From Cellulomonas composti (GTDB taxonomy: Bacteria; Actinomycetota; Actinomycetes; Actinomycetales; Cellulomonadaceae): DNA of 64,000 nt. Each line of letters starts with the position of its first letter. The stretch's first letter is position 1. Below the pieces are notes generated by a model. The model did not search any database and was not told where the DNA came from. It saw only the letters and a program-made list of their open reading frames with translations. Shown piece by piece: positions 17,481-26,528 of the stretch. A program made the translations under genes and the position numbers. The stretch is taken from the NCBI RefSeq assembly GCF_007990245.1, contig NZ_BJWG01000010.1, positions 62,001 through 126,000 on the forward strand. Direction: 5' to 3'.

Positions 17481-18637
17481 CCCTCGCCGCTGCCCGACCC
17501 GTCGCTGCTGCCCGACCCGAACGAGAACCCGCCGACGTTCGCGCCGACGAGGCGACCCCCCGGCTCCTCGGCGTCCCACGACGACGTCATCCGCAGCGCC
17601 CAGGCCTCGTAGTCGCCCTCGGGCAGGGGTTGGCCGTCGCAGCCGACCGCGTCGGCGAAGAGCTGGCCGCCGAGTCCGACGGCGGGCAGGTCGTACCACT
17701 CGGCCGAGCGGCCGGCGTTGGGCGACGTCGCGGAGTCCATCACGACCGTCCCGGACTCGTCGGTCAGCAGGAGGCGCACACCGTCCATCGCCCCGGCGTC
17801 GGACTCGTCGCCGCGCGCCGTGACCTCGGTGCGCAGCCAGAGCGTGTCGGTGCCGGCGCCCGACTCGAACTCCGTGTCCTCGCCGACCGTCCCGAGCTGG
17901 ATCTCGCCCTCGATCGCGAGCTCGTGGTCCACGCCGGTCACGACGTCGTCGATGTCGCGCCCGCACACCGTCGGGACCTGGCCGTCGGCCACGCGCACCG
18001 GGGTGCCACCGCCGACGATCTGACCGGCGCCGTCCTGCAGCACCGCCCACACCTCGTAGTCGCCGTCCAGCGGAGCCTGGTCGGAGCAGGACTCGAGCCC
18101 GATGCCCGACCACAGGTACAACGGCTTCTGGCTGCCGAGCTCGACCTGCGCGAGCGCGCCCGGGTCGACCTCGGCCGTGGCCACCACGATGCCGTCGTCG
18201 TCGGTGAGCACGACGCTCGCGCCGCCGAACGACATCACGACGGGGTCCTCGAAGGACGAGCCGACGACGACGGCCACGTCCAGCGTCGAGGAGTCGATGC
18301 CGACCGTGCTGGTGGCGGCCGGGACCACGGCGACGCGCACCGGGCCGTCGACCGTGCTCGCCGTGGCGTCGAGGTCGGCCAGCCGACCGCCGCACGAGCC
18401 CGCTTCGGCCGCGGGGTCGGACGCGATGCCCGCTTCGTCCGCCGCCTGGTTCTGCAGCGACGGCACGTGGACCGCCGCGAAGGCGATCGCGCCGACCGCA
18501 CCGACCCCCGCGGCGGAGCGGACGCCGGTGCGCACGGCGCGCCGCCGTCGCACGCGTCCGACGAGCCCTCCGGTGGCCGGGACGTCGACCGGCGCGTGCC
18601 GCGCCGTCTCGCTGAGCAGATCGCGCAGGTCCCTCAT
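17477..18637 (-). CDS. Putative transmembrane anti-sigma factor with extracytoplasmic domain
   Basis: 386 residues. The short cytoplasmic N-terminus (MRDLRDLLSETARHAPVDVP, then RRRR) precedes one membrane helix (GVRSAAGVGAVGAIAFAAVH, about 40-60). The long outside part has two similar beta-rich blocks, each with a cysteine pair and the phrase LxxGDYEVWAV or LPEGDYEAWAL (about 225-235 and 350-360). It ends in a Gly/Ser tail (GSGSSDGSGSGEG). ATGA overlap with the upstream sigma gene indicates coupling and suggests it controls that sigma factor. No zinc-finger anti-sigma motif is visible, so the role rests on context. Confidence 0.65.
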   Translation of the reverse strand: MRDLRDLLSETARHAPVDVPATGGLVGRVRRRRAVRTGVRSAAGVGAVGAIAFAAVHVPSLQNQAADEAGIASDPAAEAGSCGGRLADLDATASTVDGPVRVAVVPAATSTVGIDSSTLDVAVVVGSSFEDPVVMSFGGASVVLTDDDGIVVATAEVDPGALAQVELGSQKPLYLWSGIGLESCSDQAPLDGDYEVWAVLQDGAGQIVGGGTPVRVADGQVPTVCGRDIDDVVTGVDHELAIEGEIQLGTVGEDTEFESGAGTDTLWLRTEVTARGDESDAGAMDGVRLLLTDESGTVVMDSATSPNAGRSAEWYDLPAVGLGGQLFADAVGCDGQPLPEGDYEAWALRMTSSWDAEEPGGRLVGANVGGFSFGSGSSDGSGSGEG

Positions 18638-19176
18638 GACTGCCCCCTCGTGGCTGTGACGTCGTGCAGGTCGTCGTCGACGGGTGCCCGCAGCGGCCCG
18701 AGGGCCACCTCGAGCGCACGCGTCCCGTCGCTCAGGTACCGCTTCACCGCGCCGACCGACAGGCCCAGCTGCTCGGCGACGTCCGCGATCGGCAGGTCGT
18801 CGTAGAAACGCAGCACCACGCATGCGCGCACCCGCGGTGCGAGCGTGCGCAGGGCCTCGGTCACCGCGTCCCGGTCGGAGACCGCGGACTCGGGTCCGTC
18901 GTGCTGCTCGTCGCGAAGCAGCAGGTGACGCACGCTGCGGAACCGCACCGCTCGACGGTGGCCGTCGAGGAACGTGGTGAGGATCGCGCGGCGCACGTAC
19001 GCCTCGGCCGCGCGCTCGTCGCGCACCTGGGCGCGGCGGACGAACGTCGCGACGATCGCGTCCTGCACGAGGTCCTCGGCTGCGGCCGTGTCCCCCGTGA
19101 GCAGGTACGCATGGCGGACGAGCGCCGGGCCCCGGTCGCGCACGAGAGCGTCGAGCGTGCGCTCCCAGTCGGCCAT
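18634..19176 (-). CDS. ECF-type RNA polymerase sigma factor
   Basis: 180 residues. Region 2 (YLLTGDTAAAEDLVQDAIVA) recognises the -10 element and region 4 (YDDLPIADVAEQLGLSVGAV) the -35 element. The pattern fits the SigE-like group with short proteins found across actinobacteria. GGGAG precedes the ATG. It is followed, with overlap, by the putative anti-sigma factor. An AACC-N16-CGTC promoter upstream suggests autoregulation. Confidence 0.92.
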   Translation of the reverse strand: MADWERTLDALVRDRGPALVRHAYLLTGDTAAAEDLVQDAIVATFVRRAQVRDERAAEAYVRRAILTTFLDGHRRAVRFRSVRHLLLRDEQHDGPESAVSDRDAVTEALRTLAPRVRACVVLRFYDDLPIADVAEQLGLSVGAVKRYLSDGTRALEVALGPLRAPVDDDLHDVTATRGQS

Positions 19177-19231
19177 GACTCCCCGTCCTTGGTCCAGGCG
19201 TGGCGCCCCCTGCGCGCCACGCTGTCATGAA

Positions 19232-19255
19232 GACGCACGGGACGCCCAAAAGGTT
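19232..19255 (-). promoter_or_regulatory. Candidate ECF promoter of the sigma operon
   Basis: On the minus strand AACC (19255-19252), 16 nt, then CGTC (19235-19232), the spacing typical of ECF promoters. The start would lie near 19225, about 50 nt before the ATG. Confidence 0.4.
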
Positions 19256-19295
19256 GGGGTGGGTCGCTCGGCTACTGCTCGGTAGCGTCCGCGGG

Positions 19296-19301
19296 TAGGG
19301 T
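19296..19301 (+). promoter_or_regulatory. -10 hexamer TAGGGT, leaderless start of DUF885 gene
   Basis: TAGGGT, 7 nt, then GTG 19309. Confidence 0.55.
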
Positions 19302-19308
19302 CGATCGG

Positions 19309-20988
19309 GTGACCACGCGTGAACCCACGGCGCTGGACGCCGTCGCCGAGAAGCACCTGCAGGCCTTCGCCGCCCTCGACCCGATCACCGCCACGAGCAT
19401 CGGCCTGTCGGGCTACGACCACCTCATGACGGACCTGTCCCCGGTAGGCCACCAGGCGCGCCAGGACCTGTCGGCCGCGACGCTGCGGGCGCTCGACGAG
19501 GTGCCCGTCGTCGACGAGGTCGACACCCTGACGGCCGCCGCGATGCGCGAGCGCCTCGGGCTCGAGCTCGAGCTGTTCGAGGCGGGCGAGCACCTGCGCG
19601 ACCTGAACAACATCGCCTCGCCCGTGCAGGGCCTGCGCGACGTGTTCGACATCATGGCGACGGGCGACGTCGAGGCGTGGGAGAACATCGCCGCGCGCCT
19701 CGTCGCGCTCCCGGACTCCGTCGAGGGGTACATCGAGTCGCTGCGCGCGGGTGCCGCACGCGGCCTGGTGCCCGCGGTCCGGCAGGTCGTCGAGGGCGCG
19801 AACCAGGCCGCCGACCTCGCCGGCGACGAGTCGTTCTTCACCGCCTTCGTGCACAGCGAGGCCACCGCGGCGCTCGACGACTCCGCGGCGTGCCAGCGCG
19901 TGCGCGCCGAGCTGGAGCGCGGCGCCGCCGACGCCCGCGCGGCGTACGGGCGCCTCACCGAGTTCCTGCGCGACGAGCTCGCGCCGCAGGCCCCCGCGCA
20001 GGACGCCGCGGGCCGCGACCGCTACGCGCTGTACTCGCGGGCGTTCCTCGGCGCGACGATCGACCTCGAGGAGACCTACGCCTGGGGCGTCGAGGAGCTC
20101 GCGCGCGTCGTCGCGGAGCAGGAGTCCGTCGCCGCCAAGATCGCCGGCCCGGGCGCGAGCGTCGAGGACGCGGTCGCGGCGCTCGACGCCGACCCGTCAC
20201 GCACGCTCACCGGTACCGACGCGCTGCGGCGCTGGATGCAGGAGACCTCGGACTCCGCCATCGCCGCGCTGCACGGCACCCACTTCGACATCCCCGAGCC
20301 GCTGCACACGCTCGAGTGCCGCATCGCCCCCACCCAGAACGGCGGCATCTACTACACCGGCCCGTCCGACGACTTCACGCGCCCCGGGCGCATGTGGTGG
20401 TCCGTGCCGCCGGACGTCACGACGTTCAACACGTGGCGCGAGCGGACCACCGTCTACCACGAGGGCGTCCCCGGCCATCACCTGCAGGTGGGCCAGGCCG
20501 TGTTCGCGCGCGACACCCTCAACTCCTGGCGGCGGCTGGCCTGCTGGACGTCGGGCCACGGCGAGGGCTGGGCCCTGTACGCCGAGCGCCTCATGGCCGA
20601 CCTGGGCTTCCTCGACGACCCGGGCGACCGCCTCGGCATGCTCGACGGCCAGCGGATGCGCGCTGCCCGCGTCGTCTTCGACATCGGCGTGCACCTCGGC
20701 CTGCCCGCACCCGAGCAGTGGGGCGGCGGCACCTGGGACGCGGACAAGGCGTTCGAGTTCCTCAAGGCCAACGTCAACATGCCCGAGTCGTTCGTGCGGT
20801 TCGAGTGGATGCGCTACCTGGGCTGGCCCGGGCAGGCACCGTCCTACAAGGTCGGTCAGCGCCTGTGGGAGCAGACCCGCGACGCCGCACGCGACGCCGC
20901 CGGCGCCGACTTCGACCTGCGCGCGTTCCACGCCAAGGCGCTCAACCTCGGTTCGCTCCCCCTGGACGTCCTCAAGCTCGCCTTCTGA
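19309..20988 (+). CDS. DUF885 family protein, probable zinc-dependent hydrolase
   Basis: 559 residues; the family is widespread in actinobacteria and usually described as a putative metallopeptidase. VYHEGVPGHHLQVGQAV (about 382-398) resembles the HExxH-type zinc site in the variant HEGxPGHH, and GHGEGWALYAERLMADLGF downstream supplies a likely third ligand Glu. No signal peptide is visible, so it is probably cytosolic. The substrate is unknown. Monocistronic with a leaderless promoter. Confidence 0.82.
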   Translation: MTTREPTALDAVAEKHLQAFAALDPITATSIGLSGYDHLMTDLSPVGHQARQDLSAATLRALDEVPVVDEVDTLTAAAMRERLGLELELFEAGEHLRDLNNIASPVQGLRDVFDIMATGDVEAWENIAARLVALPDSVEGYIESLRAGAARGLVPAVRQVVEGANQAADLAGDESFFTAFVHSEATAALDDSAACQRVRAELERGAADARAAYGRLTEFLRDELAPQAPAQDAAGRDRYALYSRAFLGATIDLEETYAWGVEELARVVAEQESVAAKIAGPGASVEDAVAALDADPSRTLTGTDALRRWMQETSDSAIAALHGTHFDIPEPLHTLECRIAPTQNGGIYYTGPSDDFTRPGRMWWSVPPDVTTFNTWRERTTVYHEGVPGHHLQVGQAVFARDTLNSWRRLACWTSGHGEGWALYAERLMADLGFLDDPGDRLGMLDGQRMRAARVVFDIGVHLGLPAPEQWGGGTWDADKAFEFLKANVNMPESFVRFEWMRYLGWPGQAPSYKVGQRLWEQTRDAARDAAGADFDLRAFHAKALNLGSLPLDVLKLAF

Positions 20989-21036
20989 CCCCAGCCCGAC
21001 GCGCGGAACACCCCGTCGGTGGCGGTGGCAGTGCCG

Positions 21037-22302
21037 TCAGGGTGCCCACAGCGCATCGACCGGTACGACGTGCAGCCTGTCGTCGTAGGTGTAGCTGCGC
21101 TCGCCGAGGTAGAGGACGACGCCGGCCACGAAGGCGTCCTTCGTTGCCTCACGCAGCTTGCGCAGCCCACGGAAGTCGTCACCGGGTACTCGCGAGGCGG
21201 CCTTGATCTCGAAGGCGACCAGTGCGCCGTCGTCGCGTTCGATGACGAGGTCGACCTCGTCGTCGTCGTGAGTTCTCCAGTGACCGCTCACCGCGACGTC
21301 ATCGAGCCAGGACGCCTGCTTGAGCAGCTCGCCGACGACGAACGTCTCGAGCAGGTGCCCGAGCTCGGTCAGCGCCGCTGGTGTGCGCTCGGCGAGCTTG
21401 GCCGGTGTCAGTCGGGCCAACCGCGCGGCGACGCCCGAGTCGAGCACGTGGATCTTCGGCGCCGCGGACGACCGAGCCGTCAAGGTCTTGCCCCAGGCCG
21501 GCAGCCGGTACACGAGGAACACCGCCTCCATGAGCCTGATGTACGACTCCGCGGTCACCCGGTCCAGGCCGACCGCCGCTCCGACGCTCGTGACGTTCAG
21601 GACCTGCGCAGTGCGTCCTGCGAGCCTGCCGAGCAGCAGCGGCAGCATCGCACCCTGGCGCAGGTGGCTCAGGTCGCGGACATCACGCTCGAGCGTGAGG
21701 CGGACGTAGTCGTCGAACCACCGGTTGCGCGCCGGGGCCGCTCGTCGGAACGCGGTCGGGAAGCCGCCCGCGACGATCCGCTCGATGTAGTCCGCGCGCG
21801 TCGTCCGCGAGGTCTTCGCCGTGACGGGCACGTCTCCGGCGAGCACGTCGGCCAGGAAGTGCTCGTGAACCCCGGCGATCTCCCCCTGGGAAAGGGGCAT
21901 CACCGGGATGCGGTGAAGCCGACCTGTGAGCGCCTGGGCGACCGAGGGTAGCGCCGAGTGCCTGGTGGATCCCGTGAGGACGAAGCGCCCGGGGCTTCCG
22001 TCTCGGTTCAGCTCAGCCTTGATGGCGTCGAGGACCAGCGGCGCGTGCTGGTACTCGTCGACGCACACCGGCGCTCGTCCCGAGACGAAGAGCGCGGGAT
22101 CCGCCGCCGCGGCGGCACGGGTGGCCAGGTCGTCCAGATCGAGCACGTCGACGTCATGGACCCGGGCCACCTCACGCAGCAGCGTCGACTTCCCGACCGC
22201 GCGCGGTCCCTCCAGGAGGATCACCTGCTCATCGTCGATCCGGGAGCTGACCAGAGCCTCAACTCTTCGGGTGAGCAGGCTCGCTACCTGTGGCGACACC
22301 AT
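21037..22302 (-). CDS. AAA-type ATPase with C-terminal DUF4143 domain
   Basis: 421 residues of the AAA_14/DUF4143 family, accessory genes of uncertain role often compared with defence or toxin-antitoxin elements. Walker A is LEGPRAVGKSTLL (about 30-42), Walker B is PVCVDEYQHAP, and LTGSTRHS is the sensor-1 region. Residues about 200-400 hold DUF4143 with a nuclease-like core (HDDDEVDLVIERDDGALVAF then EIKAAS). ATG 22302 is used here; GTG 22299 lies exactly 6 nt after TAGGGT and may be the leaderless start. GC content is lower than in neighbours, consistent with acquisition. Confidence 0.9.
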   Translation of the reverse strand: MVSPQVASLLTRRVEALVSSRIDDEQVILLEGPRAVGKSTLLREVARVHDVDVLDLDDLATRAAAAADPALFVSGRAPVCVDEYQHAPLVLDAIKAELNRDGSPGRFVLTGSTRHSALPSVAQALTGRLHRIPVMPLSQGEIAGVHEHFLADVLAGDVPVTAKTSRTTRADYIERIVAGGFPTAFRRAAPARNRWFDDYVRLTLERDVRDLSHLRQGAMLPLLLGRLAGRTAQVLNVTSVGAAVGLDRVTAESYIRLMEAVFLVYRLPAWGKTLTARSSAAPKIHVLDSGVAARLARLTPAKLAERTPAALTELGHLLETFVVGELLKQASWLDDVAVSGHWRTHDDDEVDLVIERDDGALVAFEIKAASRVPGDDFRGLRKLREATKDAFVAGVVLYLGERSYTYDDRLHVVPVDALWAP

Positions 22303-22305
22303 CCG

Positions 22306-22311
22306 ACCCTA
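22306..22311 (-). promoter_or_regulatory. -10 hexamer TAGGGT of the DUF4143 ATPase gene
   Basis: Six nucleotides before GTG 22299 and three before ATG 22302. The 23-bp repeats begin 11 bp upstream. Confidence 0.45.
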
Positions 22312-22322
22312 GCACGAGCCTG

Positions 22323-22414
22323 CGATTTCGAGGGGTCTGAGTCATCGAATTCGAGCAGGTTGAACCAACGATCTCGAGGTTCTTGCGTCAGCGATCTCGA
22401 GGGTGCTGTCGGGC
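22323..22414. repeat. Four 23-bp direct repeats upstream of the DUF4143 ATPase
   Basis: CGATTTCGAG, CGAATTCGAG, CGATCTCGAG and CGATCTCGAG start at 22323, 22346, 22369 and 22392, an exact 23-bp period with variable 13-bp fillers. The stretch is distinctly poorer in GC than its surroundings and fills the gap between the ATPase promoter and the VKOR stop. Confidence 0.85.
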
Positions 22415-22428
22415 GACGGCAGGGACCC

Positions 22429-23133
22429 TCAGAAGAGGGTGTAGCCGTACTTGAGCATCACCATGGCGAGCAGCACGAGCAGCAGTGCGGCGGTGATGAA
22501 CCAGTCGTTGCCCTCCTGCACGAACCGTCGGCCCCAGGGACCCGCACGGCCCGGCAACGAGATGTTGCGTTCACGGATGTTGATGCGCGTCAGGCCGGCC
22601 CACACCAGCGTCGTCGTGATCGTGATGAGCAGGCACCACGGGCACAGCGCGCCGATCCAGAAGTACGCGACGACGAACAGCCACCACGCGAACAGGAAAC
22701 CGAGCGTGTAGACCACCTGGGCGGCGCGCATGTACCAGCGAGGGAAGACGACCCCGCCGAGCAGCGCGACCGCGACGGTCAGCACCACCGACTCGGCGGC
22801 GATGCCCAGGAAGGCGTTGGGGAAGCCGAACAGCGTCGCGGCCCAGTGCTTGGCGACCGTCCCGCAGTTGATGACCGCGTTCCAGTTGCAGCTCAGCGCC
22901 GCGTTCTTGTCCCCGGCCAGCGTGAGCGCCTCGATCGAGAGCACGAACGACGCGTACAGCCCGATCAGGCCGGAGATCACCATCTCGATCGACGTGCGCC
23001 GTCGCCACGCCGGGCTCGGCGGTTCGAGCAGGTCGACGTCCTCGACGCCGTCGAACCCGTCGAGCTCGTCGTCCTCCAGCGCATCGCCGAGGTCGTCGAG
23101 GTCGTCCCTCTCGTCGAGGTCGTCGTGCGGCAC
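22429..23133 (-). CDS. Vitamin K epoxide reductase (VKOR) family membrane protein
   Basis: Reoxidises a DsbA-like partner using quinone, supporting disulfide formation outside the membrane. 234 residues. An acidic cytoplasmic tail (about 1-45, DDLDERDDLDDLGDALEDDE) precedes about five helices. LSCNWNAVINCGTV carries the loop cysteine pair, and IGALCPWCLLITI carries the CxxC active site. GTG 23133 follows GAGGAGGGC at good spacing, so I prefer it over the longer frame from 23208. Divergent from maf. Confidence 0.9.
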   Translation of the reverse strand: MPHDDLDERDDLDDLGDALEDDELDGFDGVEDVDLLEPPSPAWRRRTSIEMVISGLIGLYASFVLSIEALTLAGDKNAALSCNWNAVINCGTVAKHWAATLFGFPNAFLGIAAESVVLTVAVALLGGVVFPRWYMRAAQVVYTLGFLFAWWLFVVAYFWIGALCPWCLLITITTTLVWAGLTRINIRERNISLPGRAGPWGRRFVQEGNDWFITAALLLVLLAMVMLKYGYTLF

Positions 23134-23221
23134 GTGCCCTCCTCGCCCCGCGCGCCCGGCGGCGCGTCCGCCGCCATTGTGCACCGGCGACGGCGCGCGG
23201 GTGGGCATCGTTCGTCCCGGT

Positions 23222-23227
23222 TAGGCT
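23222..23227 (+). promoter_or_regulatory. -10 hexamer TAGGCT, leaderless start of maf
   Basis: TAGGCT, 8 nt, then GTG 23236. Confidence 0.5.
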
Positions 23228-23235
23228 CACGGCTC

Positions 23236-23928
23236 GTGACCCGCCTGCTGCTCGCCTCCGCCTCACCCGCCCGACGAGCGACGCTGCGGGCCGCCGGCAT
23301 CGAGCCGATCGTCGTGACCTCGTCGGTCGACGAGGACGCGGCGCTCGCCGCGGCCCACGAGCGCTACGGGTCGCTCGAGCCTGCCGACGCCGTGCTCGTG
23401 CTCGCGCAGGCCAAGGCGCACGACGTGGCCGCGCGGCTGCCGCAGGAGCTCGCCGATGCGACGGACCTCGTCGTGCTGGGCTGCGACTCGATGCTCGAGC
23501 TCGACGGCGAGGTGCTCGGCAAGCCGGCCGACGCGGCGGACGCGGTGCAACGGTGGCGCGCGATGCGCGGGCGCAGCGGCGTGCTGCACACCGGGCACTG
23601 GCTGGTGGACCTGCGCGAGCCCGACGAGACCGACGCACCCGTCGCGGCCCGCCCGGGGACCCTCGGCGCGGCGCGGGGCGGCGTGCTGGGCGCGACGAGC
23701 TCGACGACGGTGTGGTTCGCGGACGTCACCGACGACGAGATCGACGCGTACGTCGCGACCGGCGAGCCGCTCGCGGTCGCCGGGGCGTTCACCGTCGACG
23801 GGCTCGGCGGCCCGTTCGTCGAGCGGATCGAGGGCGACCACCACGGGGTCGTCGGGCTCAGCCTGCCGCTGCTGCGCACGCTGCTGGCCGACATCGACGT
23901 CCCGCTGCCTTCGCTGTGGAGCGTGTGA
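23236..23928 (+). CDS. maf: Maf-type nucleotide pyrophosphatase
   Basis: Hydrolyses non-canonical or dTTP/UTP-type nucleoside triphosphates to monophosphates (house-cleaning). 230 residues beginning VTRLLLASASPARRATL, the Maf signature SASPxR. LGCDSMLELDGEVLGKPADA carries the catalytic Asp and substrate loop, and the C-terminal VAGAFTVDGLGGPFVERIEG is the conserved end. It is about 30 residues longer than typical Maf because of an insert at about 145-160. It precedes the carboxylase alpha subunit, as in other actinobacteria. Confidence 0.93.
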   Translation: MTRLLLASASPARRATLRAAGIEPIVVTSSVDEDAALAAAHERYGSLEPADAVLVLAQAKAHDVAARLPQELADATDLVVLGCDSMLELDGEVLGKPADAADAVQRWRAMRGRSGVLHTGHWLVDLREPDETDAPVAARPGTLGAARGGVLGATSSTTVWFADVTDDEIDAYVATGEPLAVAGAFTVDGLGGPFVERIEGDHHGVVGLSLPLLRTLLADIDVPLPSLWSV

Positions 23929-24050
23929 GCCCCACCGGGCCCGTCGGCGTCGTCGTGCGGTTCCTACAAAGCCGGACCGGACGACCTGGGCGCTCCCCCA
24001 ATCTTGCCGACGGACGCGCGCGACGCACGAACGGCGCTTGCGGCGGGCGT

Positions 24051-24056
24051 TACGGT
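24051..24056 (+). promoter_or_regulatory. -10 hexamer TACGGT, leaderless start of carboxylase alpha
   Basis: TACGGT, 5 nt, then GTG 24062. The 133-bp gap after maf holds nothing else I can identify. Confidence 0.45.
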
Positions 24057-24061
24057 GAGCC

Positions 24062-25885
24062 GTGCCCTCCGCTACGACCGCGCCCCCGACGCACCCCGCG
24101 CGGCCGCTGACCAAGGTCCTGATCGCCAACCGCGGCGAGATCGCCGTGCGCATCGCGCGTGCGTGCCGCGACGCGGGCGTCGCGTCCGTCGCGGTCTACG
24201 CCGACCAGGACCGCGAGGCGCTGCACGTGCGGCTCGCCGACGAGGCGTTCGCGCTCGACGGCGCGCGGGCCGCGGACACCTACCTCGACGTCGCCAAGCT
24301 GCTCGACGTCGCGGCCCGCTCCGGCGCCGACGCGGTCCACCCCGGATACGGCTTCCTGTCCGAGAACGCGCAGTTCGCGCGCGCCGTGACCGCCGCCGGG
24401 CTGACGTGGATCGGCCCGCCGCCCGCGGCGATCGAGGCCCTCGGGGACAAGGTCAGCGCGCGGCACATCGCGCAGCGCGCGGGCGCTCCGCTCGTGGCCG
24501 GCACGCCCGACCCGGTCGGCGGTGCCGCCGAGGTCCACGCATTCGTCGCCGAGCACGGCCTGCCGGTCGCGATCAAGGCCGCGTTCGGCGGTGGTGGCCG
24601 CGGCCTGAAGGTCGCGCGCACGTCCGACGAGATCGACGAGCTGTACGAGTCGGCGGTGCGCGAGGCCGTGGCCGCGTTCGGCCGCGGCGAGTGCTTCGTC
24701 GAGCGCTACCTCGACAAGCCACGGCACGTGGAGACGCAGTGCCTCGCCGACGAGCAGGGCACGGTCGTCGTCGTCAGCACGCGCGACTGCTCGCTGCAGC
24801 GGCGCCACCAGAAGCTCGTCGAGGAGGCGCCGGCGCCGTTCCTCACGGACGCGCAGCGCACGCAGATCGTCGAGTCCAGCAAGGCGATCCTGCGCGAGGC
24901 GCACTACGTCGGCGCGGGCACGTGCGAGTTCCTGGTCGGCGCGGACGGCACGGTCAGCTTCCTCGAAGTGAACACGCGCCTGCAGGTGGAGCACCCCGTC
25001 ACCGAGGAGATCAGCGGCATCGACCTGGTGCGCGAGCAGCTGCGGATCGCCGCGGGCGAACCGCTCGGCTACGACGAGGTCGTCACGCGCGGGCACTCGC
25101 TCGAGTTCCGGATCAACGGCGAGGACCCTGCGGCGGGCTTCCTGCCCGCGCCCGGCCGGATCAGCACGCTGAGGTTCCCGTCGGGTCCCGGCGTGCGCGT
25201 CGACTCGGGGGTCGTCGAGGGCGACACCGTCTCCGGCGCGTTCGACTCGATGATCGCCAAGCTGATCGTCACGGGCGCGACGCGTTCGCAGGCGATCGAG
25301 CGCGCCCGGCGCGCGCTCGCCGAGCTCGAGGTGGTCGGCATCCCGACCGTCGTCCCGTTCCACCGCGCCGTGCTCGACGACGACGCGTTCGCCCCCGCCG
25401 ACGCGCAGACGCCCTTCCGGGTGCACACCCGCTGGATCGAGACCGAGTTCGCCGAGCGGCTCGCGGGCCTCGCGGCGGCCCCATCCGCACCCGCGCCCGA
25501 GCAGGAGGAGGCGCCGGTCCTCGAGCGCGTCGTCGTCGAGGTCGGCGGCAAGCGGCTCGAGGTCGTGCTTCCGGCGGCGCTCGCGCTCGGCCGCGCGGCC
25601 GGCGCGCGCCCCGGTTCCGGACCGCGTCGACCGGTACGTCGCGCCGGTCCCGCCCGCGCCGCGAGCAACGGGACCACGCTTGCCTCCCCGATGCAGGGCA
25701 CGATCGTCAAGGTCGCGGTCGAGGACGGTGCGCAGGTGGCCGAGGGTGACCTCGTCGTCGTGCTCGAGGCGATGAAGATGGAGCAGCCGCTCGTCGCGCA
25801 CCGCGCGGGAACCGTGACGGCGTTGACCGCGGCGGTCGGCTCGAGCGTGAGCTCGGGCACCGCGATCTGCGAGATCGTCGACTGA
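24062..25885 (+). CDS. Acyl-CoA carboxylase alpha subunit (biotin carboxylase + BCCP)
   Basis: Carboxylates its own biotin using ATP and bicarbonate, then hands the carboxyl to the beta subunit. 607 residues. [20 protein letters not shown] opens the biotin carboxylase domain (about 17-465), [12 protein letters not shown] is the ATP-grasp glycine loop, and [15 protein letters not shown] the catalytic segment. The C-terminal BCCP domain (about 540-607) holds [10 protein letters not shown] with biotinylated Lys572. A Pro/Ala linker joins the domains. Probable partners are the beta and epsilon subunits 9 kb upstream and BirA. Confidence 0.96.
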   Translation: MPSATTAPPTHPARPLTKVLIANRGEIAVRIARACRDAGVASVAVYADQDREALHVRLADEAFALDGARAADTYLDVAKLLDVAARSGADAVHPGYGFLSENAQFARAVTAAGLTWIGPPPAAIEALGDKVSARHIAQRAGAPLVAGTPDPVGGAAEVHAFVAEHGLPVAIKAAFGGGGRGLKVARTSDEIDELYESAVREAVAAFGRGECFVERYLDKPRHVETQCLADEQGTVVVVSTRDCSLQRRHQKLVEEAPAPFLTDAQRTQIVESSKAILREAHYVGAGTCEFLVGADGTVSFLEVNTRLQVEHPVTEEISGIDLVREQLRIAAGEPLGYDEVVTRGHSLEFRINGEDPAAGFLPAPGRISTLRFPSGPGVRVDSGVVEGDTVSGAFDSMIAKLIVTGATRSQAIERARRALAELEVVGIPTVVPFHRAVLDDDAFAPADAQTPFRVHTRWIETEFAERLAGLAAAPSAPAPEQEEAPVLERVVVEVGGKRLEVVLPAALALGRAAGARPGSGPRRPVRRAGPARAASNGTTLASPMQGTIVKVAVEDGAQVAEGDLVVVLEAMKMEQPLVAHRAGTVTALTAAVGSSVSSGTAICEIVD

Positions 25886-25908
25886 TCGCCGGCGGAGGGC
25901 CCGCTGAC

Positions 25909-26394
25909 ATGGGGTTTCCACGCCGCGCATCCGCTCCCGGGGACGGCTGGGTCGACTGCGGGTGCGGCGACCGGCACTGGGGGCTGTGCGGCGCGGCCGG
26001 CCTGCTGCTCGTTCGTCGGGACCGTACCGGCGTCCCAGTGGCCGTCCTGCTGCAGCACCGCGCGACGTGGAGCCATCATGGCGGCACCTGGGGCATCCCG
26101 GGCGGCGCTCGCCATCCGGACGAGGACGCCTTCACCGCCGCGCTGCGCGAGGCCGGCGAGGAGGCGGGCGTCGACGCGGCGGCCGTGCGCGTGCGCGGCG
26201 AGCACGTCCTGACGCACCCGGACTGGTCCTACACGACCGTGCTGGCCGACGAGGTCGCCCCCGTGGCCCCGCATGTGACCGACCCCGAGTCGATCGCGCT
26301 GGCCTGGGTCCCGGTCGACGAGGTCGCCGCCTACCCGCTCCTGCCGGCGTTCGCGGACGCGTGGCCCGTGCTGCGCGCCGCGTTCGGCTCGTGA
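25909..26394 (+). CDS. NUDIX hydrolase
   Basis: 161 residues, predicted to hydrolyse nucleoside diphosphate-X compounds. The NUDIX box reads GGARHPDEDAFTAALREAGE then EAGV, matching GX5EX7REUXEEXGU. The N-terminal DCGCGDRHWGLCGAAGLLL contains three cysteines and a histidine that might bind a metal. GGAGGG precedes the ATG. It lies 23 nt after the carboxylase alpha gene and could be cotranscribed. Substrate unknown. Confidence 0.88.
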   Translation: MGFPRRASAPGDGWVDCGCGDRHWGLCGAAGLLLVRRDRTGVPVAVLLQHRATWSHHGGTWGIPGGARHPDEDAFTAALREAGEEAGVDAAAVRVRGEHVLTHPDWSYTTVLADEVAPVAPHVTDPESIALAWVPVDEVAAYPLLPAFADAWPVLRAAFGS

Positions 26395-26449
26395 GCGGCA
26401 TCACACGCGCGGGCGCGGACGGGGACTGCCGCATCGGGTCGACGGGGAG

Positions 26450-26455
26450 TATCGT
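26450..26455 (+). promoter_or_regulatory. -10 hexamer TATCGT of efeUOB
   Basis: Predicts a start near 26462, immediately before the iron box, so a bound repressor would block initiation. Confidence 0.45.
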
Positions 26456-26466
26456 CGCGCACCGGA

Positions 26467-26485
26467 TGAGGCAAGGCTTGCCTCA
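26467..26485 (+). promoter_or_regulatory. Iron box (IdeR/DtxR-type operator)
   Basis: TGAGGCAAGGCTTGCCTCA is a perfect 19-bp palindrome around a central G and agrees with the IdeR/DtxR consensus TTAGGTTAGGCTAACCTAA at 13 of 19 positions. It directly precedes the iron-uptake operon. Confidence 0.75.
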
Positions 26486-26528
26486 CGGACGGGCCGCGGC
26501 GAGGGCGACCCCCGGCTGAGGGACCGCC

